Of a DNA stretch of 35,089 bases, positions 9,668-19,432 are shown piece by piece. The stretch is from Planctomycetes bacterium DG_23 (GTDB lineage: Bacteria > Planctomycetota > DG-23): the NCBI GenBank assembly GCA_001302825.1, contig LIZR01000006.1:1-35089 (forward strand), written 5' to 3'. Position numbers and translations under genes: made by a program. The stretch's first letter is position 1. Each line of letters begins with the position of its first letter. Below the pieces are notes generated by a model. It was given only the letters and a program-made list of their open reading frames with translations. It searched no databases and was not told the DNA's origin.

Positions 9668-10606
9668 TTAAGCCCAGGCCATTTTTGCCGTAACTTGGTC
9701 GCGGATGGCAGTAACTATACGAATGGCCTCCGCACCCGGTCCGGTTCCTCTGGAGATTTTGTCCACCACGCGATGGGCCAAGACAGGCACAGCCAGCCGT
9801 TTCACATCGTCGGGGACGCAATAATTTCTTCCCTCAATTAGAGCGAGGGCCTGAGCGGCGCGGAATAGATTGAGATTTCCTCGTGGGCTCACCCCTATTT
9901 CCAACTCGTCCGAGTTTCGCGTCCCTTCTGCAATAGCCAGGATGTAATCGGCAATTGTTTCATCCACATTCACCTCTCTGACCCTTTGCTGAATCTCCAG
10001 CACCTGGTCGCTGGACATAACCGCCAGCAGGGAATCGAAGGGATGTCTTATCTTCTGGTCATATAAAACGCGCTTTTCATCATCCCAGCCGGGGTAGCCG
10101 ATGCGCAGCCGCAAGAGAAACCTGTCCAGTTGAGATTCGGGCAGAGAGAAAGTGCCCGTGAATTCAAAGGGGTTCTGTGTGGCGATGACCATAAAGGGTG
10201 AGGGAAGCGGATGTGAGACACCATCAACAGAGACATGGTAGTCATTCATTGCTTCCAGAAGACTCGACTGGGTGCGGGGAGTGGTGCGATTTATCTCATC
10301 GGCCAGTATAATGTTAGCGAAGATGGGACCCTTTTTGAACACAAACTCATCTCGCGGCGCGTTGAATATGGACACACCGATAATATCCGTAGGCAGTAAA
10401 TCCGGAGTAAATTGGATGCGCCTGAATGAACAGTGAATGGAACGAGCCAGGGTCCGAGCCAGAATGGTTTTTCCCACTCCGGGCACATCCTCAATGAGTA
10501 TGTGACCTCCAGAAAAAAGCCCCACCAAAACCACATCTACCACTTCATCTTTGCCAATAAAAACACGCTTGATATTCTCCCTAAGTATCTGAATGTCTTC
10601 GATCAC
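9668..10606 (-). CDS. MoxR-family AAA+ ATPase
   Basis: GHILIEDVPGVGKTILARTLA (Walker A), IILADEINRTTPRTQSSLLEAM, VIATQNPFEFTGTFSLPESQLDRF. GTG start. Confidence 0.95.
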   Translation of the reverse strand: MIEDIQILRENIKRVFIGKDEVVDVVLVGLFSGGHILIEDVPGVGKTILARTLARSIHCSFRRIQFTPDLLPTDIIGVSIFNAPRDEFVFKKGPIFANIILADEINRTTPRTQSSLLEAMNDYHVSVDGVSHPLPSPFMVIATQNPFEFTGTFSLPESQLDRFLLRLRIGYPGWDDEKRVLYDQKIRHPFDSLLAVMSSDQVLEIQQRVREVNVDETIADYILAIAEGTRNSDELEIGVSPRGNLNLFRAAQALALIEGRNYCVPDDVKRLAVPVLAHRVVDKISRGTGPGAEAIRIVTAIRDQVTAKMAWA

Positions 10607-10687
10607 TGGATTTGCTCCAAGCCATAGACACCTCGCAGAATTTCTCTTCCCCCCAGTCCCCTTCTATGATAGAATATATTTACAGAG

Positions 10688-10774
10688 TGCCGGAGACGAG
10701 ACTCGAACTCGTACAGTCCATAGGGACCATTAGGCCCTCAACCTAACGCGTCTACCAAATTCCGCCACTCCGGC
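10688..10774 (-). tRNA. tRNA-Leu, anticodon GAG
   Basis: Acceptor GCCGGAG/CTCCGGC, anticodon arm TTAGG-TTGAGGG-CCTAA, long variable arm, TTCGAGT T-loop, 87 nt. Confidence 0.95.
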
Positions 10775-10853
10775 CAATGACATTATTGTACCACTTTTGG
10801 CATTAAAGTCAAGGAGTTTTTTAGCCAAGGTATGCTCTTTCACTTAAACTATT

Positions 10854-12275
10854 ATGGATAAGGAAGATAAGGTTATGGGCAGTTCGTTCAAAAGGCCTTA
10901 CTGGCCATATGGGTTGATTGCCATTTTTGCTTTAACCCTCATATTAGTCGGCGTTTTCGGCTTTCTGGGTATGCGCTCGCTAAGAGTCCCCGGGGAAACC
11001 CCACAAGTCACTTCAAAAGATGAACTTATGCGGGCTCTGGGCATTCAGTTGCTTGAAGAGGCCTCGGCGCCTTCATTTACCCTGTCCGACCTCAATGGAA
11101 AACCCACCAGTCTCACTGATTTTAAGGGCAACCTCGTGCTTTTGAATTTCTGGGCTACCTGGTGTGGGCCCTGTGTAGAAGAGACGCCTTCCTTGGAAAG
11201 GCTACATTCAGAATACAAAGACCAGGGCCTGGTGCTGCTTGCGGTAGCCATTCAGAGTGATATTCGTTCAGTGGAAAACTTCGTGAGGGAAATGAACCTG
11301 AGTTTTAGAGTGCTTATCGATGAGGATGGAAGTGTCTTTCAAAACTACGGGCTATTCTCTGTCCCCACGACTTTTTTCATTGGAAAAGATGGCAAGATTA
11401 TTGGCCAGCGCGTAGGCGCGATGAATTGGGCCACACCTCAAATGTTAAGTCTCATAAGCCTGCTTTTATCTGACGAGCAAAGGCCACTGACAGTGCCTTC
11501 CCAGGCCGAAAGTCCTCCTGCCGAGATCGATGTAAGAACCCTGGAGACGGTGCCGCTTTTACTGGGCTTTTCTATCGCTTTCTTATTGGGCATACTCTAT
11601 TTCATTTCTCCTTGTGTTCTGCCTTTAGTTCCTTCCTATCTCTCATATATTACCGGGATGTCCTTCCAGGAATTAACCGCAACTCAGGAGAAGGCCAGAA
11701 GTCCATCCCGGCGTCTGGCCATAATTCATTCCTTATTATTTATCGTGGGCTTCTCCATATTCTTCGTTGTCTTGGGTGCTTCTGCCAGCCTTGCGGGCCA
11801 TTTTTTAAGAGAGCACCGGGATGTGGTCAGGATTGGGGGCGGAATACTGATTATAATTTTCGGGCTAATAATATCCGGCATTTTAAGAATTCCTTTTTTG
11901 ATGAGGGACTGGCGCATTCGGTTTAAGGAAAAGCCCACGGGATTTCTGGGGTCTTTTTTGGTGGGGCTTACTTTTTCGGCAGGGTGGACGGCCTGTGGAG
12001 CGCCGCTTTTGGGCTCGATACTCGCCCTCAGCAGTCAAACGGCAACCGTGGGGCGCGGTGTTTTTTTTCTATCGGGCTTTTCTTTGGGATTGGCGCTGCC
12101 TTTCTTCCTGAGCGCCGTGGCTCTTACTTCCTTTCTGAGCTTCTTCACCAAATTCAGGAAATTCATTGGGCTGGTAGAAAAGATATCCGGAGCATTGCTG
12201 ATTCTGGTCGGTTTATTGCTTTTAACTAACTCTTTTAACCTGCTTGTCCGTTATTTCTCCAAATTACTTCCCTGA
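10854..12275 (+). CDS. TlpA-like thioredoxin fused to CcdA/DsbD-type membrane domain
   Basis: N-terminal anchor; Trx FWATWCGPCVEETPSLERL; CcdA FLLGILYFISPCVLPLVPSYLSYITGMS and FSAGWTACGAPLLGSIL. Confidence 0.92.
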   Translation: MDKEDKVMGSSFKRPYWPYGLIAIFALTLILVGVFGFLGMRSLRVPGETPQVTSKDELMRALGIQLLEEASAPSFTLSDLNGKPTSLTDFKGNLVLLNFWATWCGPCVEETPSLERLHSEYKDQGLVLLAVAIQSDIRSVENFVREMNLSFRVLIDEDGSVFQNYGLFSVPTTFFIGKDGKIIGQRVGAMNWATPQMLSLISLLLSDEQRPLTVPSQAESPPAEIDVRTLETVPLLLGFSIAFLLGILYFISPCVLPLVPSYLSYITGMSFQELTATQEKARSPSRRLAIIHSLLFIVGFSIFFVVLGASASLAGHFLREHRDVVRIGGGILIIIFGLIISGILRIPFLMRDWRIRFKEKPTGFLGSFLVGLTFSAGWTACGAPLLGSILALSSQTATVGRGVFFLSGFSLGLALPFFLSAVALTSFLSFFTKFRKFIGLVEKISGALLILVGLLLLTNSFNLLVRYFSKLLP

Positions 12276-12313
12276 GTTGCATATTCATACGGCGCCCCTA
12301 CTATACTATGACT

Positions 12314-14440
12314 TTAAGGTCTAAGTAATATGCGGGCATCGGCTACCTTGGCCCCCTTCCCTTCCTCCAGCACCATAAGCGGATTTACATCCAATTCCTC
12401 TATCTCGCCGAAATCAGTCACTAATTGTGAAAGCCTCAGGAGACATTCGGCAATCGCATCCAGGTCGGAAGGGGCCTGGCCGCGCAAGCCTGCCAGCATC
12501 CTATAGGCCCGTATGGATTCTATCATTCTGATAGCGCTTAGTTCGCGTATGGGTGCCAATCGAAAGGTGACATCCCGCAAGGCCTCCACATATATTCCAC
12601 CCAGGCCAAACATCAGGATAGGGCCGAAATGCGGGTCTCTTTTCATTCCTATGATTGTCTCTCGTGCACCTTTAACCATCTCAGCAATAGTAACGCCCCA
12701 GATGGAGGCTTTGGGCATTTTCCTTTTGACACTGCGCATCATCTCGCGATAGGCCCGTCTTATGCTTGACTCATCATCAAGCCCCACGCTCACGCCTCCC
12801 ACATCAAACTTATGTATTACATCCGGCGAGGCTATCTTCATCACTACTGGATAGCCGAATTTCTGGGCGGCCTTCAAGCATTCTTCCACACTCGTGGCCA
12901 GGATGTAATCCACCACGGGAAAGCCATAGGCCTCCAGGACTTCCACGGCCTCGGCTTCGGGGATGTGCGTGCGTTTTTCTTCTCGCGCCTTTTTGAATAT
13001 GGCTCGCACTTTGCGCTTTTTGACTTTGAAGGTCTTGAAAGCCGTGCGCGGACGCGTGGTCCAATCTGCGTACTGAGACATATTGCCGAGCGCCCGTGCC
13101 GCACTTTCCGGAAAGGTATAATGGGGAACAGCACCCTCCTCCAATATTTTCACGCCCTTGGATATATCCACCACGCCCATAAAGCAAGCCAGGATAGGTT
13201 TTGTCGCCCGGGTGCTTATCTGGCATATAACGCGGGCTATTTCTTCAATATCGGTCATTGTTTGCGGGGTGAGAATAACTATCACCCCATCCACCTTCCT
13301 GTCGGCGAGCACAGCGCGCAGGGCTATCTTGTAGCGGTCGTTTTGCGCATCACCAATTAAGTCAATGGGATTTTCTACAATGGCCTCTGCCGGCAATCGT
13401 TTTTTCATCTTAGCTTTAGTCTTGGGCGAAAGAGCGGCCATCTCCAGGCCGTATCTTATACAGGCATCAGTAGCCATTATTCCCGGACCGCCAGCATTAG
13501 TAACTATGGCCGCGCGGCGCCCCTGAGGTAAAGGCTGATTGGCAAAGGCCACTGCGCAGTCAAAGAGTTCCTCCACCGAATCAACCCTTAAGACCCCGGA
13601 TTGGGCAAATATTGCGTCATAGACTTCGTCCGAGCCGGAAAGACTCCCGGTATGTGATGAAGCCGCCTTGGCCCCGGGAGGGGTGCGGCCTGATTTTACG
13701 GCCAATATGGGCTTTCTTCTGGCGATTTCTCCTGTAATATCCCAGGCCAGTTTTATGAAGGCCTTCCCATCCTCCACTTCCTCTAAATACATTAAGACCA
13801 CATCTGTCTTGGGGTCTTCCGCAAAAGCGTGTAAGATGTCGATTTCATTCACATCGGCCTTGTTTCCCATACTAATGAATTTGGAAAAACCGAAGCCAGT
13901 CCCCTGGGCATAGTCCAGCACCGCGGTGCACAACGCCCCACTTTGAGAAAGGAAGGCAATATTGCCCCTTTTGGGAATGCTGCGGGCAAAACTTGCGTTG
14001 AGCGAAACCTCCGGGTCGGTGTTAATGACTCCCAGGCAGTTGGGGCCGACCAGGGATATATCGTGCCTTCTTACTATGCGCTTAACTTGCTCTTCTAACT
14101 GCACACCCCTTCCGCCCACTTCCTTGAATCCGGCGGAGATAATCACCGCACCTTTGACGCCTTTCTCGCCACATTCTTCAAGAACCTTGGGCACCACCTC
14201 CCGGGGCACAATTATCACTGCCAAATCTATCTCCTCAGGAATATCTTTTACGGAAGGGTAGCATTTGACGCCAAGGATGCCCTTGGCCTTAGGATTGACC
14301 GGATAGAGTATTCCCCGGTAGTTGTTTAAGAGGATATTGCGAAAGATGGCCTGACCCACGCTTTCCGGCCTTCGTGAAGCTCCGATTACCGCAATAGACT
14401 TGGGGCAAAAAATGGGACGAAGGTCTTCACACTCTTTCAT
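12314..14440 (-). CDS. ADP-forming acetate/acyl-CoA ligase, fused alpha-beta type
   Basis: CoA-binding KSIAVIGASRRPESVGQAIFRN; SQSGALCTAVLDYA; HTGSLSGSD; C-terminal ATP-grasp PVVMKIASPDVIHKFDVGGV. SD GAGGTGG before ATG at 14440. Confidence 0.93.
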   Translation of the reverse strand: MKECEDLRPIFCPKSIAVIGASRRPESVGQAIFRNILLNNYRGILYPVNPKAKGILGVKCYPSVKDIPEEIDLAVIIVPREVVPKVLEECGEKGVKGAVIISAGFKEVGGRGVQLEEQVKRIVRRHDISLVGPNCLGVINTDPEVSLNASFARSIPKRGNIAFLSQSGALCTAVLDYAQGTGFGFSKFISMGNKADVNEIDILHAFAEDPKTDVVLMYLEEVEDGKAFIKLAWDITGEIARRKPILAVKSGRTPPGAKAASSHTGSLSGSDEVYDAIFAQSGVLRVDSVEELFDCAVAFANQPLPQGRRAAIVTNAGGPGIMATDACIRYGLEMAALSPKTKAKMKKRLPAEAIVENPIDLIGDAQNDRYKIALRAVLADRKVDGVIVILTPQTMTDIEEIARVICQISTRATKPILACFMGVVDISKGVKILEEGAVPHYTFPESAARALGNMSQYADWTTRPRTAFKTFKVKKRKVRAIFKKAREEKRTHIPEAEAVEVLEAYGFPVVDYILATSVEECLKAAQKFGYPVVMKIASPDVIHKFDVGGVSVGLDDESSIRRAYREMMRSVKRKMPKASIWGVTIAEMVKGARETIIGMKRDPHFGPILMFGLGGIYVEALRDVTFRLAPIRELSAIRMIESIRAYRMLAGLRGQAPSDLDAIAECLLRLSQLVTDFGEIEELDVNPLMVLEEGKGAKVADARILLRP

Positions 14441-14585
14441 AACCACCTCAGTTCAGTTCAAAAAAGCCAAATATAGATAATGAAAAACTAATGTCAGGAC
14501 CATTATGCTGTGATTTTATCCAGGAGGCCACTCTGGGTCAAGAAGAAATAATATGGCCGTGTGCGCAACTTGGTGTCCATAAAGA

Positions 14586-14614
14586 CTTGACCTGGTCCGG
14601 GTAAAGATTTAGAA
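14586..14614 (+). promoter_or_regulatory. Putative sigma70-type promoter for the MFS gene
   Basis: TTGACC, 17 nt, TAGAAT. Confidence 0.45.
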
Positions 14615-14669
14615 TTTATTTTCAGTACTCAATTTTTATGAATGAAGCCCACTTGAAAGACTGCTTGCG

Positions 14670-15986
14670 ATGTCCATAGATACCGCCCGGCAGAACGGCC
14701 GGGAAAAAGAAAAACGGCCGTCCGGCCCTTTATTCATAAAAAGAAACTACTACTTGGGGATATTTAACGGCGTTTCTTATTCCTTCGGTCGACAGTTCAT
14801 CAGTGCCCGCATAGTACTTTCCGAGTTCATTTACGAATTCACCCATTCCAGCACCCTGGTGGGGCTAACGGTCGCCCTGAATAGTGCCACGATGATATGG
14901 CCCCAACTTTTCGTGAGTAACTTAGTAGAACATCGGGCGCGCAAGAAACCCTTCTATGCCTTTTCCTGTCTGGTGCGCATTATAACCATTGCTTTTATCT
15001 TCCTTCTTCTGGCTCGAAGCGGCAGCAAACCGCGCAGTTATTTCTTTCCTCTTTTTTTTCTTCTCTACTTCATATTCGGTATTGGCACGGGTATCGGGAT
15101 AATTCCCTTTTATGATATAATATCCAGAACCATCCCGCCCACCAAACGGGGCTCCTTCTTTGGCAACCGCCGGTTCTGGAGCGGGCTTTTGATGTTTCCC
15201 TTCGCCCTTTTCTTTGTGCATCGGGTGGTGCGCTGGCCCTTCCCTCAGAACTATCTCACCCTTTTTGCCGTAAGTTCATTCTGGGTGGTTATGGGACTGA
15301 TTATTTTCCTTTTTGTAACTGAACCACCCGGCATCCCTCGAGCCCGGCGGTTGAGATTCAAATATCATTTAGCCTCTGGCTTTAGAACCTTAAGAAGAAA
15401 CAAAAACTGTAGAAACCTGCTGCTGATGCGTTTCTTCGCCACTATAGGCGACTTGCCTATGGCCTTTTATATACCGTATGCCATAAAGATTTTGGGTTTG
15501 GTGAAGGTGAGCGGTATCTTTCTTGCCTTCTTCACCCTGAGTCGGGTTTTGCCGAGTCTATTTTGGGGGAAAATGGGCGACAGAAAAGGGAACAAATTTG
15601 TTCTGGCGATGAATGCCATCCTGGTGACCATAGCCCCACTTATAGCCATAGCAGCCGGCAGTCTTTCAAAAGTGGTGCATATAGGTGGATGGGAGGCAAA
15701 TGTTGGAGAAGTGGTGCTTATTATGGCGCTGATGATAAGCGGGACGACTTTTAGCGGGCGATCCATCGCCCAGGTCAATTTCCTCTTGGAGATGGCGCCA
15801 GAAAGGCGCCGACCAAGTTTCATCGCCTTTATGAATACCTTCGCCTTCCCCCTTGCCTTTTTCCCTCTTTTGGGCGGTATTTTTGCCGATGCCTTCGGAT
15901 TTAATCTGCTCTTTTTTATATCTTTCCTTTCCGGAATGGCTATGTTGTATTTCGTATTGCGCCTGGAAGAGGTAAGGAAGACATAA
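14670..15986 (+). CDS. MFS-type transporter
   Basis: About 12 hydrophobic segments; MFS-like loop WGKMGDRKGNKF. Confidence 0.85.
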   Translation: MSIDTARQNGREKEKRPSGPLFIKRNYYLGIFNGVSYSFGRQFISARIVLSEFIYEFTHSSTLVGLTVALNSATMIWPQLFVSNLVEHRARKKPFYAFSCLVRIITIAFIFLLLARSGSKPRSYFFPLFFLLYFIFGIGTGIGIIPFYDIISRTIPPTKRGSFFGNRRFWSGLLMFPFALFFVHRVVRWPFPQNYLTLFAVSSFWVVMGLIIFLFVTEPPGIPRARRLRFKYHLASGFRTLRRNKNCRNLLLMRFFATIGDLPMAFYIPYAIKILGLVKVSGIFLAFFTLSRVLPSLFWGKMGDRKGNKFVLAMNAILVTIAPLIAIAAGSLSKVVHIGGWEANVGEVVLIMALMISGTTFSGRSIAQVNFLLEMAPERRRPSFIAFMNTFAFPLAFFPLLGGIFADAFGFNLLFFISFLSGMAMLYFVLRLEEVRKT

Positions 15987-16048
15987 TGTGGATAAAAAGG
16001 AAAACAAGGCGCATTTTTTGCCCGGGTCTCGGAGAAAGGAGGAGGAAG

Positions 16049-16708
16049 ATGAGATCTCTTTCGTTATTTATGACGGCGATAGGGGTTATCTTTTTGAGTT
16101 TCCAGGGGCGTCCTCTGACCGAGGCTAAGATTAGTTCGTTGCCTCAGCCAAGTCTAAAGGGAGATGTTTCAGTGGAAGAGGCCCTGGCCAGACGCAGGTC
16201 CATCCGGAGTTTCAGCGAAGAGAAACTCACTACCGAAGAGATTAGTCAGTTACTCTGGGCCGCTCAGGGAATAACTCAAAGAGGGACCGGCTTCAGAACC
16301 GCCCCTTCCGCTGGCGCCCTTTATCCGCTGGAAGTTTACCTGGTAACCGAAGATGGCCTCTTTCATTATATGTCCCAGGGGCATCGGCTGGAGAGGCTCG
16401 AAGATAGTGACCTGCGAAATGAACTGGCCGGGGCGGCTCTGGGTCAGCGAGCAGTAAGAGAGGCCGCAGTAGATTTCGTGGTCACCGCCGTCTATTCCAG
16501 AACCACAAGAAAGTATGGCCCAAGAGGTGAAAGGTATGTCCACATTGAGGTAGGTCATTTAGGGCAAAATATCCATCTTCAAGCCGTGGCGCTGGGACTC
16601 GGTTCCCTCTCTGTAGGCGCCTTCAGCGATGAGCAGGTCAGGCGGGTATTATCCTTGCCCAAAGAAGAAGTGCCTCTTTATATCATCCCTGTGGGCCATC
16701 CAAAGTAG
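16049..16708 (+). CDS. SagB/ThcOx-type nitroreductase-family protein with N-terminal signal peptide
   Basis: SD AGGAGG before ATG at 16049; MRSLSLFMTAIGVIFLSFQG; RRSIRSFSEEKLTTEEISQLLWAAQGIT; RTAPSAGALYPLEVYLV; HLGQNIHLQAVALGLGSLSVGAF. Confidence 0.9.
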   Translation: MRSLSLFMTAIGVIFLSFQGRPLTEAKISSLPQPSLKGDVSVEEALARRRSIRSFSEEKLTTEEISQLLWAAQGITQRGTGFRTAPSAGALYPLEVYLVTEDGLFHYMSQGHRLERLEDSDLRNELAGAALGQRAVREAAVDFVVTAVYSRTTRKYGPRGERYVHIEVGHLGQNIHLQAVALGLGSLSVGAFSDEQVRRVLSLPKEEVPLYIIPVGHPK

Positions 16709-16756
16709 CGGCAGAGAACCACCCTACGAAAATAATCAAATCTATCAAGATTTTGC

Positions 16757-16785
16757 TTGACAAGAGAAGTGTTTTTCAATATTAT
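16757..16785 (+). promoter_or_regulatory. sigma70-type promoter of the ars genes
   Basis: TTGACA, 17 nt, TATTAT, about 30 nt upstream of arsR. Confidence 0.65.
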
Positions 16786-16819
16786 ATGATTAAATGCTCA
16801 TAAACTCAAGGAGATGGAA

Positions 16820-17131
16820 ATGGAAGATTTCCCTCATCGTTTGGTTGCCGACTATTTTGCCGCTTTATCTCATCCTATAAGGGTCAAAATCCTGGAGCTA
16901 TTAAGGGATGGCGAGTGTTGCGTGTGCGAGATTTTCCCGGCCATAGGCGCTGAGCAGTCTAATACCTCCCGCCATCTGGCGGTGCTGCGTCGCGCGGGGA
17001 TTTTGAAAGAACGCCGGGAGGGGGTAAAAGTATTTTATGCGGTAGCAGATAAAAAGGTTTTTGGCATTATCGATGCCGCAAAAAGAATAAGCGGGCAGCA
17101 AATATTAGCCCGGGCTGAGGCCTTGAGGTGA
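16820..17131 (+). CDS. arsR: ArsR/SmtB-family regulator
   Basis: LSHPIRVKILELLRDGECCVCEIFPAIGAEQSNTSRHLAVLRRAGILKERREGVKVFYAV. SD AAGGAG favours Met at 16820 over 16814. Confidence 0.92.
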   Translation: MEDFPHRLVADYFAALSHPIRVKILELLRDGECCVCEIFPAIGAEQSNTSRHLAVLRRAGILKERREGVKVFYAVADKKVFGIIDAAKRISGQQILARAEALR

Positions 17132-17244
17132 ATTCGAGATGTTTCTGGGAAAGGAAAGATAGCGCTGTATAAAACGGCGGTCTTAACAAAGTTGATTTTT
17201 ATTCTTATAAAAGTTTTGAGAATGCCGAAAAAGGAAACGATGAC

Positions 17245-18426
17245 ATGCAAGGAAAGTCACACCGGGTTGAACGAAGGCTGACGAGCTTTGAAAAATACCT
17301 CAGCATCTGGGTAATTCTTTGTGTCCTTACCGGCATATTGCTTGGCCGCTTAGCGCCGGGGGTGGCCAGGTCTCTCGATGGGCTGGCCATATATGTCAAA
17401 GGGGCCCCTGTAGTCTCTATCCCCATCGCTGTTTGTCTATTTTTTATGATGTATCCGATTATGGTAAAGGTAGATTTTGCCGCGGTGGCACAAGCAGGAA
17501 AAAACCCCAAACCGGTGCTTCTAACGCTCTTCGCTAACTGGGCCGTCAAGCCTTTCACAATGTATGCCATCGGTTTTTTCTTCCTCGGCGCCCTTTTTGT
17601 GGGCTTCATCGGCACCAGTGCCGTGGACTATGTCAAACTTCCTCCTGGCGCTGACTGGGCTGTTGGCAGCGTTCACGGAGCAGGTAAGGTAGTGATGCAC
17701 CAGAGTCTAAAGATGCTTGAGGTTCCTTTGTGGCGAAGTTACCTTGCCGGATGCATCCTCCTGGGGATTGCTCCCTGCACGGCGATGGTGCTGGTTTGGG
17801 GGTACCTGGCCAGGGGGAATGATGCTCACACTCTGTTAATGGTGGCCATTAACTCTTTGTCTATGCTCGTACTCTACGGGCCGCTGGGCGGCTTTCTGCT
17901 TGGTGTGGGTCGGCTGCCCGTTCCCTGGCAGGCACTGCTTCTTTCCATTACCATCTATGTTGCGCTGCCTTTGGTGGCCGGATATTTCTCGCGCCGGTGG
18001 ATTATCAAGACTAAAGGCCGGGAGTGGTTCCAGCAGAAATTCCTGCATCTTCTTACGCCGGTAGCCATCATCGCCCTCCTCGTTACCCTGGTTCTCCTGT
18101 TCTCCTTTAAAGGAGAAATCATCCTTGGACAGCCCCAGACCATCCTCTGGATTGCCGTTCCCCTTTTTATTCAAACCAATCTCATCTTCTGGATGACCTA
18201 TGGTTTAGCAAGGCTTCTAAGGCTATCGTATGAAGATTCAGCACCTTCAGCGATGATCGGCGCGTCCAATCATTTTGAGGTGGCCATCGCCACAAGCACT
18301 ATGCTCTTCGGCCTGGCGAGTGGTTCATCGCTGGCAACAGTTGTGGGTGTGCTCATTGAAGTACCAGTAATGCTGATGTTGGTCAAGATTTGCTTGAGAA
18401 CTCAAGGGTGGTTTTCCCGTAGTTAA
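17245..18426 (+). CDS. acr3: ACR3-type arsenite efflux permease
   Basis: [73 protein letters not shown]. Confidence 0.93.
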   Translation: MQGKSHRVERRLTSFEKYLSIWVILCVLTGILLGRLAPGVARSLDGLAIYVKGAPVVSIPIAVCLFFMMYPIMVKVDFAAVAQAGKNPKPVLLTLFANWAVKPFTMYAIGFFFLGALFVGFIGTSAVDYVKLPPGADWAVGSVHGAGKVVMHQSLKMLEVPLWRSYLAGCILLGIAPCTAMVLVWGYLARGNDAHTLLMVAINSLSMLVLYGPLGGFLLGVGRLPVPWQALLLSITIYVALPLVAGYFSRRWIIKTKGREWFQQKFLHLLTPVAIIALLVTLVLLFSFKGEIILGQPQTILWIAVPLFIQTNLIFWMTYGLARLLRLSYEDSAPSAMIGASNHFEVAIATSTMLFGLASGSSLATVVGVLIEVPVMLMLVKICLRTQGWFSRS

Positions 18427-18532
18427 CCGGGAAGGAGATAATTGCTGATGAAGACGGGTGTCCTTGCTGCCTTAAAGGAGATTAAGAGATGGCTTGAGAA
18501 TAGAACTTAAAATTGCTCAAGAGGACCAGTTT

Positions 18533-19432
18533 TCATTCAGATTTAATAATTTTTTCTACAATTTTTTCAAGCGCCCGGGCAGCGAGATTCTGAGCATAGA
18601 AGAGGCTGTAAGGTTTACCTTCATCGCAGGCCGTTACTATAGCTGGGTCCATAGGGAGCCTCCCCAGGAAGGGTGCTCCCATCTCCCGGGCCATTCGCTC
18701 CCCTCCCCCGCTCTTGAAAGGCTCGATCCTCTTACCACAGTGAGGGCAAGTGAGACCGCTCATATTCTCTATAACTCCCACAAGCGAAAGATTAACCCGT
18801 CTGATGAACGAGATGCATTTACGCACATCCGATAGAGATATCTCCTGTGGCGTAGTCACAATAACGGCCCGGGCATCCGGGATAGCCTGGGCAATGGAAA
18901 GCGGTTCATCTCCTGTGCCCGGCGGCAAATCTATGACCAGATAGTCAAGCTCTTCCCATTTTACCTGGCCGATGAATTGCTTGATGGCGCTGCTTTTCAA
19001 GGGCCCACGCCAGATTATGGCATCATTTTCACTTTGCAGCAAAAAACCAATAGATACGATGCTCAATCCATCCAGCAGTTTGGCCGGAGTCATCAAGCCT
19101 TCTTTCGAGCCGAGCCGGGCCCGGTCCAGGCCTAACATTTTCGGGATGGAAGGCCCATGCAAATCCACATCCATAAGACCGACTTTAAATCTCCTCTTAG
19201 CAAGCCCTACGGCCAGGCTGCTGGCAATGAAGCTTTTGCCCACACCTCCCTTACCACTTATTACCATTATCTTATGTTTAATATGTTGGAGGCTTCTCTG
19301 AACAGCACGATTCAATTGATTGAGGTCAGACGCTCCGGTCGGGTAAGACTGACTGGCAGAGGGGGAGGTTCGCTCTCTTGCTTTGTTTTTCATATTAGGC
19401 ACTGCCCTTTCTTTCCGGGAAGGTTCATTCAT
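18533..19432 (-). CDS. Mrp/NBP35 (ApbC)-family P-loop ATPase
   Basis: KIMVISGKGGVGKSFIASSLAVGLA; VIDLPPGTGDEPLSIAQ; NMSGLTCPHCGKRIEPFKSGGGERMA. Confidence 0.95.
   Translation of the reverse strand: MNEPSRKERAVPNMKNKARERTSPSASQSYPTGASDLNQLNRAVQRSLQHIKHKIMVISGKGGVGKSFIASSLAVGLAKRRFKVGLMDVDLHGPSIPKMLGLDRARLGSKEGLMTPAKLLDGLSIVSIGFLLQSENDAIIWRGPLKSSAIKQFIGQVKWEELDYLVIDLPPGTGDEPLSIAQAIPDARAVIVTTPQEISLSDVRKCISFIRRVNLSLVGVIENMSGLTCPHCGKRIEPFKSGGGERMAREMGAPFLGRLPMDPAIVTACDEGKPYSLFYAQNLAARALEKIVEKIIKSE

Noticed and set aside
12810-13360. Long ORFs on both strands inside the acyl-CoA ligase gene (138 aa minus, 182 aa plus)
   Set aside because: They are shadow ORFs in alternate frames of a clearly coding, conserved gene and have no recognisable domains.
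17580-17770. Extra loop in the ACR3 permease ([31 protein letters not shown])
   Set aside because: I recall similar longer ACR3 variants in anaerobes, so it looks like a known subtype rather than a novelty.
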